Source of the DNA: Streptomyces sp. D2-8
GTDB taxonomy: Bacteria > Actinomycetota > Actinomycetes > Streptomycetales > Streptomycetaceae
Assembly: GCF_023184515.1 (NCBI RefSeq)
Contig: NZ_JAAHBP010000012.1
Location: forward strand, 1 to 64,000
Direction of reading: 5' to 3'
Length of the DNA stretch: 64,000 nucleotides
Positions 59,329 to 64,000 of this stretch are shown here, one piece after another. Under the pieces are notes generated by a model that was not told the origin of the DNA, did no database searches, and was given only the letters and a program-made list of their open reading frames with translations. Each line of letters begins with the position of its first letter. Positions within the stretch are counted from its first letter, which is position 1. The translations under genes and the position numbers were made by a program.

Positions 59329-62300
59329 TTGAGTGTGGTGCTGTTTCGCCGGCCGGCCCGCAGGCGCGGACCGGAGATGCCCGAGGGGCAGTTGACCCTC
59401 CAGGAGCCGCCGGTCCTCGCGGAGACGGTGCCGGACACCTCGGCCGTGTGGACCTACCTGCCGATGGCGCTGATGTCGGTCTCGATGATGCTGATGTTCC
59501 TGCGCCCCGGCGGTGGGAACGGCGTCTTCATGTATCTGGCGATGGGCGTCATGGCGCTCTCCGCCGGTGCCATGCTGCTGGGTCAGCTGATGCGCCGCTC
59601 CAGCGAGCGCAAGCAGCGCCTCAAGGGCGAACGCCGCGACTACCTGCGCTACTTGGCGCAGACCCGCAAGCGGGTCCGGGCCACCATCGCCGAGCAGCAG
59701 CGGGCGCTCGCCTGGCGCCACCCGGAGCCCGCCTCGCTGCGGTCACTGGCCCGCACCTCGCGGCTGTGGGAACGCCGCCCGGCCGACGAGGACTTCGGCG
59801 AGGTCCGGATCGCGGTCGGCGAGCAGCAGCTCGCACTCACCCTGAACCCGGTCTCCACCCGGCCCGTGGAGGACCTCGAACCGCTGTGCGCGCACGCCCT
59901 GCGCCGCTTCATCCGCGCCTACTCCACCATCCCCGAGCAGCCCCTGGGCCTGTACCTGCGCTCCTCGGCCCGGGTCCTGCTGCGCCCCGAGGAGGCGTCC
60001 GGCGGGGAGTCCGCCACGCCGGGCACCGCGCCGGGCGAGGCCGACACCGAAGCGGTACGCGCCCTGGTGCGCGCCGTGCTCGGCCAGCTCGCGCTCTTCC
60101 ACGCCCCCGAGGAGCTGTGGATCGCCCTGTGCGTGAGCGACGAGCGCCGCTCCGACTGGGAGTGGGTGAAGTGGCTGCCGCACGCGCTGCACCCGCACGA
60201 GGAGGACGGTGCCGGTCAGGCCCGCCGCATCACCGGCGACCTCACCGAGCTGGACGACCTGCTCGGCGCCGAGTTCGCCGAACGCCCCGGCTTCGACCCG
60301 GACGCCCGTCCCGGCCGCGACGAGCCGTACACGGTCGTCGTCCTGGACGGCGTCACCGTCCCCGAGGGGCACCGCTGGGAGGGGCACGGCTACCGCAACG
60401 CCCTGGCCCTCGACGTCTCCGGGGCGCTGCGCTGGCGCCCCGGCCGCAACACCCTGCGGATGACCGTGGGGGCGGACCGGGTGAGCCTGGTGCGCACCGA
60501 CCGCAGCCGCAAGGAGCGCACCGTGCCGCTCGGCCGGCCGGACCGGCTCGGCCCGCTCGGCGCGGAGTCCCTGGCCCGGCTGCTCACCTCGCGCCGGATC
60601 AGCCTGGGCACCGACATCGCGCAGCCGCTGGACACCGACGTGGAGCTGACCACCCTGCTCGGCATCCCCGACCTGCACCGGCACGACCCGCGCACCCTCT
60701 TCGAGCGGCACACCGGCTCCAGTCGGCTGCGGGTGCCGATCGCGGTCGGCGTGGACGGCCGTCCGGTGGAACTGGACATCAAGGAGTCGGCGCAGGGAGG
60801 CATGGGGCCGCACGGCATGCTCATCGGCGCCACCGGCTCCGGCAAGAGCGAGCTGCTGCGCACCCTGGTCCTCGGTCTGGCCCTGACGAACTCCTCCGAG
60901 ACCCTCAACTTCGTCCTGGTCGACTTCAAGGGCGGTGCCACCTTCCTCGGTCTGGAGGAACTCCCGCACACCTCGGCCGTCATCACCAACCTGGCCGACG
61001 AAGTCGCCCTGGTGGAGCGCATGCAGGACGCCCTGCACGGCGAACTCATCCGCCGCCAGGAGCTCCTGCGGGCCGCAGGCAACCACACCTCGGCCCTGGA
61101 GTACGAGCGGGCCCGCGCCGCCGGGGCCGATCTGGCACCGCTGCCCAGCCTGTTCGTGGTGGTCGACGAGTTCAGCGAACTCCTCTCCGCACACCGGGAG
61201 TTCATGGACCTGTTCGTGATGATCGGCCGTCTCGGGCGTTCACTCGGGGTGCATCTGCTGCTCGCCTCGCAGCGCCTGGACGAGGGCCGCATGCACCAGT
61301 TGGAGAGCCATCTGTCGTACCGCGTCGGCCTGCGGACCTTCTCCGCCATGGAGAGCCGCGGTGTGCTCGGTGTGCCGGACGCATACCAGCTGCCGGCCCA
61401 GCCCGGCAGCGGCTACCTGAAGTCCGGTGTGGAGGCCCTGACCCGGTTCCGCGCCGCCTACTCCTCCGGCACGTACCGGCGGCGCACCGGCGCGGTGGTA
61501 CAGGCCCGGGTGGCCAGCCAGGTGGTGCCGTGGACCAGCGGCTGGGTGGTGCCGCGCACTCCGGACACGTCCGCCGAGCCGGAGCCGGAGACCGAGGAGA
61601 CCGGTGCCGAGGAGACCCTCCTCGACGTGGCCCTGGACCGGCTGCGCGATTCCGGGCCCCCCGCCCACCAGGTGTGGCTGCCGCCGTTGGACGAGCCCTC
61701 CCCGCTGGACGCCCTGCTGCCGGGTATCGCCCCCGATCCCGAGCGCGGCCTGACCGCGGCGGGCTGGTCCGGGAACGGCAGGCTGCGGGTCCCGGTGGGC
61801 CTGGTGGACAAGCCCTTCGAGCAGCGCCGCGACCCGCTGGTCGTGGACCTCGCCGGGGCCGGCGGCCACGTGGCCATCGCGGGCGGCTCGCAGAGCGGCA
61901 AGTCGACCCTCGCCCGCACCCTGATCGCCGCGCTCGCCCTCACCCACACCCCCGCCGAGATCCAGTTCTACTGCCTCGACTTCGGTGGCGGCGGCCTCTC
62001 CCAGCTCGCCGCCCTGCCCCACGTCGGCGGCGTCGCGGCGCGGCTCAACCCGGAGCGGGTGCACCGGGCCGTGTCCGAGGTGATGACGCTGCTCGCCCGC
62101 CGTGAGCAGTTCTTCGTGGACCACACCCTCGACTCCATGCAGTCCTACCGCCGTCGCCGGGCCGCCGGGGAGTTCCCGGACGAGCCCTTCGGCGATGTGT
62201 TCATGGTGGTCGACGGCTGGTCCACGGTCCGCCAGGACTACGACGACCTGATCCCGAAGTTCAACGAACTCGCCGCCCGCGGCCTGAACTACGGCATCCA

Positions 62301-63354
62301 CCTGATCATCACCACCACCCGCTGGGTGGAGTTGTCCGCCCAGGTCCGCGACCAGGCCGCCACCCGGCTCGAGTTGCGGATGGGTGACCCGATGGACTCC
62401 GAGATCGACACCCGCAAGGCACGGTCGGTGCCGCGCACCGGCGGCCGGGGAATCACCGCCGACAGCACGATGCACTTCCTCGCCGGGCTGCCCCGGCTGG
62501 ACGGCAGCGGCTCCCTCGACGACCTCGGCGAGGGCGTGGCCCACCTGGTCGCCGAGGTCTCCCGGCACTGGACCGGCCCGGCCGCCCCGCAGGTCCGGAT
62601 GCTGCCGCACCGGCTCCCCCTGGCCGAACTGCCCGCGCCCGAGGCCACCGAGGGCGGCGGCATGCGCCTCCCCCTCGGCATCGACCAGGACGCCCTGGAG
62701 CCGGTCTGGCACGAATTCAGCCGCACTCCGCACCTGATCGTGGTCGGCGACACCGAGAGCGGCAAGACGAACCTGCTGCGCCGCGTCACCGAGGGCATCA
62801 CCTCCCGGTACGCCCCGCACGAGGCGAAGATCATCGCCGTGGACTACCGCCGCACCCTGGTGGACGCCGTCCCGCAGGAGTACCGCATCGGGCACGTGAT
62901 CTCCCTGGACAGTCTCAAGGAGACCATCGACGGCGCGGCCCGCGCGCTGAAGACCCGCGTCCCGGGCGCGGACATCGCCCCCGCCCGGATGCGCCAGTGC
63001 GACTGGTGGACCGGCCCGCGGCTGTTCATCCTGGTCGACGACTACGACATGGTCTCCGGCAACTCCTTCCAGAGCCCCTTCGAGCCGCTCTTCGAGTACC
63101 TGACCCTCGGCTACGAGATGGGCCTGCACCTGGTCGTCGCCCGCAGCGCCATGGGGGCCGGCCGTGGCCTCGGCGACGGTCTGCTCCGCCGCCTCGACGA
63201 GGCCAACAACCCGGCGGTCCTGCTGTCCTGCCCGCCCACCGAGGGCCGCCTCTTCGGCGACGCCAAGCCGCTCAACCTGCCGCCGGGCCGTGCCCTGCAC
63301 GTCGCCCGCCGCCGGGCTCGGTTGATGCAGACGGCGTTGGTGGAGGAGAGCTGA
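59329..63354 (+). CDS. eccC: EccC, FtsK/SpoIIIE-type ATPase of the ESX system
   Basis: 1341 aa from a TTG at 59329, placed 8 nt after GGAGGT; GTG codons at 59335 and 59338 are alternatives. Two TM helices (about 41-58 and 64-86) are followed by a DUF-type stalk and three P-loop domains: GATGSGKSELL (about 501) with VVDEFSEL, GGSQSGKSTLA (about 852) and GDTESGKTNLL (about 1140) with ILVDDYDMV. This is a fused EccCa-EccCb motor, which recognises WXG100 substrates through the last ATPase domain and powers export. It is transcribed away from eccD, an arrangement in which motor and channel need two promoters. Confidence 0.95.
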   Translation: MSVVLFRRPARRRGPEMPEGQLTLQEPPVLAETVPDTSAVWTYLPMALMSVSMMLMFLRPGGGNGVFMYLAMGVMALSAGAMLLGQLMRRSSERKQRLKGERRDYLRYLAQTRKRVRATIAEQQRALAWRHPEPASLRSLARTSRLWERRPADEDFGEVRIAVGEQQLALTLNPVSTRPVEDLEPLCAHALRRFIRAYSTIPEQPLGLYLRSSARVLLRPEEASGGESATPGTAPGEADTEAVRALVRAVLGQLALFHAPEELWIALCVSDERRSDWEWVKWLPHALHPHEEDGAGQARRITGDLTELDDLLGAEFAERPGFDPDARPGRDEPYTVVVLDGVTVPEGHRWEGHGYRNALALDVSGALRWRPGRNTLRMTVGADRVSLVRTDRSRKERTVPLGRPDRLGPLGAESLARLLTSRRISLGTDIAQPLDTDVELTTLLGIPDLHRHDPRTLFERHTGSSRLRVPIAVGVDGRPVELDIKESAQGGMGPHGMLIGATGSGKSELLRTLVLGLALTNSSETLNFVLVDFKGGATFLGLEELPHTSAVITNLADEVALVERMQDALHGELIRRQELLRAAGNHTSALEYERARAAGADLAPLPSLFVVVDEFSELLSAHREFMDLFVMIGRLGRSLGVHLLLASQRLDEGRMHQLESHLSYRVGLRTFSAMESRGVLGVPDAYQLPAQPGSGYLKSGVEALTRFRAAYSSGTYRRRTGAVVQARVASQVVPWTSGWVVPRTPDTSAEPEPETEETGAEETLLDVALDRLRDSGPPAHQVWLPPLDEPSPLDALLPGIAPDPERGLTAAGWSGNGRLRVPVGLVDKPFEQRRDPLVVDLAGAGGHVAIAGGSQSGKSTLARTLIAALALTHTPAEIQFYCLDFGGGGLSQLAALPHVGGVAARLNPERVHRAVSEVMTLLARREQFFVDHTLDSMQSYRRRRAAGEFPDEPFGDVFMVVDGWSTVRQDYDDLIPKFNELAARGLNYGIHLIITTTRWVELSAQVRDQAATRLELRMGDPMDSEIDTRKARSVPRTGGRGITADSTMHFLAGLPRLDGSGSLDDLGEGVAHLVAEVSRHWTGPAAPQVRMLPHRLPLAELPAPEATEGGGMRLPLGIDQDALEPVWHEFSRTPHLIVVGDTESGKTNLLRRVTEGITSRYAPHEAKIIAVDYRRTLVDAVPQEYRIGHVISLDSLKETIDGAARALKTRVPGADIAPARMRQCDWWTGPRLFILVDDYDMVSGNSFQSPFEPLFEYLTLGYEMGLHLVVARSAMGAGRGLGDGLLRRLDEANNPAVLLSCPPTEGRLFGDAKPLNLPPGRALHVARRRARLMQTALVEES

Positions 63355-63370
63355 GGGGAACGCGGGCACG

Positions 63371-63410
63371 ACGCAGGCGGGGAGCCACTTGAGTGGCTCC
63401 CCGCCTGCGT
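63371..63410 (+). terminator. Strong hairpin terminator after eccC
   Basis: 19-bp perfect arms (63371-63389 and 63392-63410) meeting around a TTGA loop, 16 bp after the eccC stop. Confidence 0.8.
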
Positions 63411-63779
63411 TCCGGGCCGTTCGGGACCGTTCCGGGAAGCGGCCCGGCCCTCGGCACACGGCAGGACGTGTCACGCACGCCCCGCCCCTGCGGATACCTG
63501 GCAGGCGCGCTCGCCGCGTCGTCGGGGCCCCGCGTACGCCCGGTGCGGGCACCTTCTTGCCTGCGGTCACACGCACCGGAACCCGCCGGGCGCCCGAAGG
63601 GCACGTGCTCCTCACCGCGACGCCCACCCGCGCGGTCCCACACCGGACGCAAGCCCCAGCGCAGCCCGACCGAAGGGCCGCACCGGGCGGGGCCGAGGCC
63701 CCGACGGGCGGCGCACCCCGGCGCCACTCGCGAACGGGCGAACGGTGTGGGCCGGGGCTCTGGCGCCCCGGCCGTCGGC
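63411..63779. other. Intergenic region between convergent eccC and the partial gene at the right end
   Basis: No credible coding sequence was seen; open frames here have a composition unlike the neighbouring genes. No further strong hairpin was noted. Confidence 0.5.
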
Positions 63780-64000
63780 TCAGTCGGTCTGTGTGCCGCC
63801 GCCCGCTCCCGCCGGGCGCCAGCCCCGGGCACGGGCCCGGGGAAGGACGAACGCGGCCCAGAGGGCGGCGAGGACGCCGGCGGAACCGGTCAGGACGAAG
63901 AGGGTGGCGCGGCCGGTGACGTGGTCCGCGGCGGAGGTGTCGCGGACGGTCACGGGCGCGTCGGCGCGCTCGGCGCCGGCCGGGTCTCCTGGGCCGTCGA
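63780..64000 (-). CDS. C-terminus of a single-TM membrane protein, possibly mycosin (MycP) (truncated)
   Basis: Only the last 73 residues are in the window. They comprise an acidic/Pro-rich stretch, one TM helix (ATLFVLTGSAGVLAALWAAF) and a short basic tail ending GGGTQTD. The subtilisin-like mycosin of ESX systems has exactly one C-terminal TM helix after a Pro-rich linker, and mycP is usually in the ESX locus. The catalytic part lies outside the window, so another membrane protein, such as an EccE-type component, cannot be excluded. Confidence 0.5.
   Translation of the reverse strand, partial: DGPGDPAGAERADAPVTVRDTSAADHVTGRATLFVLTGSAGVLAALWAAFVLPRARARGWRPAGAGGGTQTD

Noticed and set aside
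59329..59340. ATG start for eccC further inside the frame
   Set aside because: GGAGGT is ideally spaced for the TTG at 59329; the next ATG would remove conserved N-terminal residues before the first TM helix.
63389..63919. Plus-strand 176-aa open frame near the right end
   Set aside because: It begins inside the eccC terminator hairpin, is Arg/Pro-rich and overlaps the minus-strand TM gene; considered non-coding.

Overview
The window is high-GC actinobacterial DNA. The GTG and TTG starts, rare TTA codons in regulators, three SARP-family activators, a DUF397/XRE pair and an ESX (type VII) locus all point to Streptomyces or a close relative. No rRNA, tRNA, CRISPR array or transposase gene was seen.

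Region 1 (1-25890) is one flank of a modular polyketide gene cluster. The left edge cuts a type I PKS (minus strand) whose first module is a KSQ-AT-ACP loading module reading towards the left end. To its right lie a Tat-signalled flavin amine oxidase, an imine-reductase-like enzyme and an acyl-CoA-dehydrogenase-fold flavoenzyme (minus). Facing them (plus) are a DinB/mycothiol-isomerase-like protein, a SnoaL-like protein, a second Tat amine oxidase, a second SnoaL-like protein and a second acyl-CoA-dehydrogenase-fold enzyme. A flavin reductase and a class III aminotransferase follow, divergently transcribed. Omega-transaminase plus imine reductase plus PKS is the known logic of actinobacterial polyketide alkaloids (coelimycin, cyclizidine, streptazone and argimycin types): chain release as an aldehyde, transamination, cyclisation to an imine, then redox tailoring. 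The product cannot be named because most of the PKS is outside the window. Control is by a plus-strand SARP gene with a TTA codon near its start, a minus-strand operon (FMN reductase, type II thioesterase, second SARP, small unknown gene), and a plus-strand AfsR-type SARP/NB-ARC/TPR regulator. An array of five heptamers at exact 11-bp spacing, the classic SARP-box geometry, lies before the DinB-like gene.

Region 2 (25900-31449) holds a two-TM STAND/NACHT-like P-loop NTPase of 1233 aa with a C-terminal Cys/His cluster. It is preceded on the same strand by an overlapping XRE/DUF5753 and DUF397 pair. Two small translationally coupled genes run divergently from that pair.

Region 3 (31471-64000) is a type VII secretion locus. 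eccC (plus) diverges from eccD and eccB (minus). After a gap carrying a candidate promoter, a minus-strand array follows: two WXG100-size proteins, a 156-aa T7SS-associated protein, a 1187-aa WKG protein with coiled-coil and PDG repeats, a YbaB-like protein, another WXG protein and finally a giant 5930-aa gene. The right edge cuts a minus-strand gene ending in a single TM segment, possibly the mycosin protease. The giant protein has a helical N-terminus typical of ESX substrates, a Thr-Gly tract, a clan-CD-like Cys domain, one OTU-like cysteine protease domain plus two degenerate copies, and a C-terminal 2.4-kb tandem duplication. Each copy of that duplication encodes three metallopeptidase-like domains. 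This multi-protease effector, placed last in the secretion array and without an evident immunity gene, is the most unusual object here.
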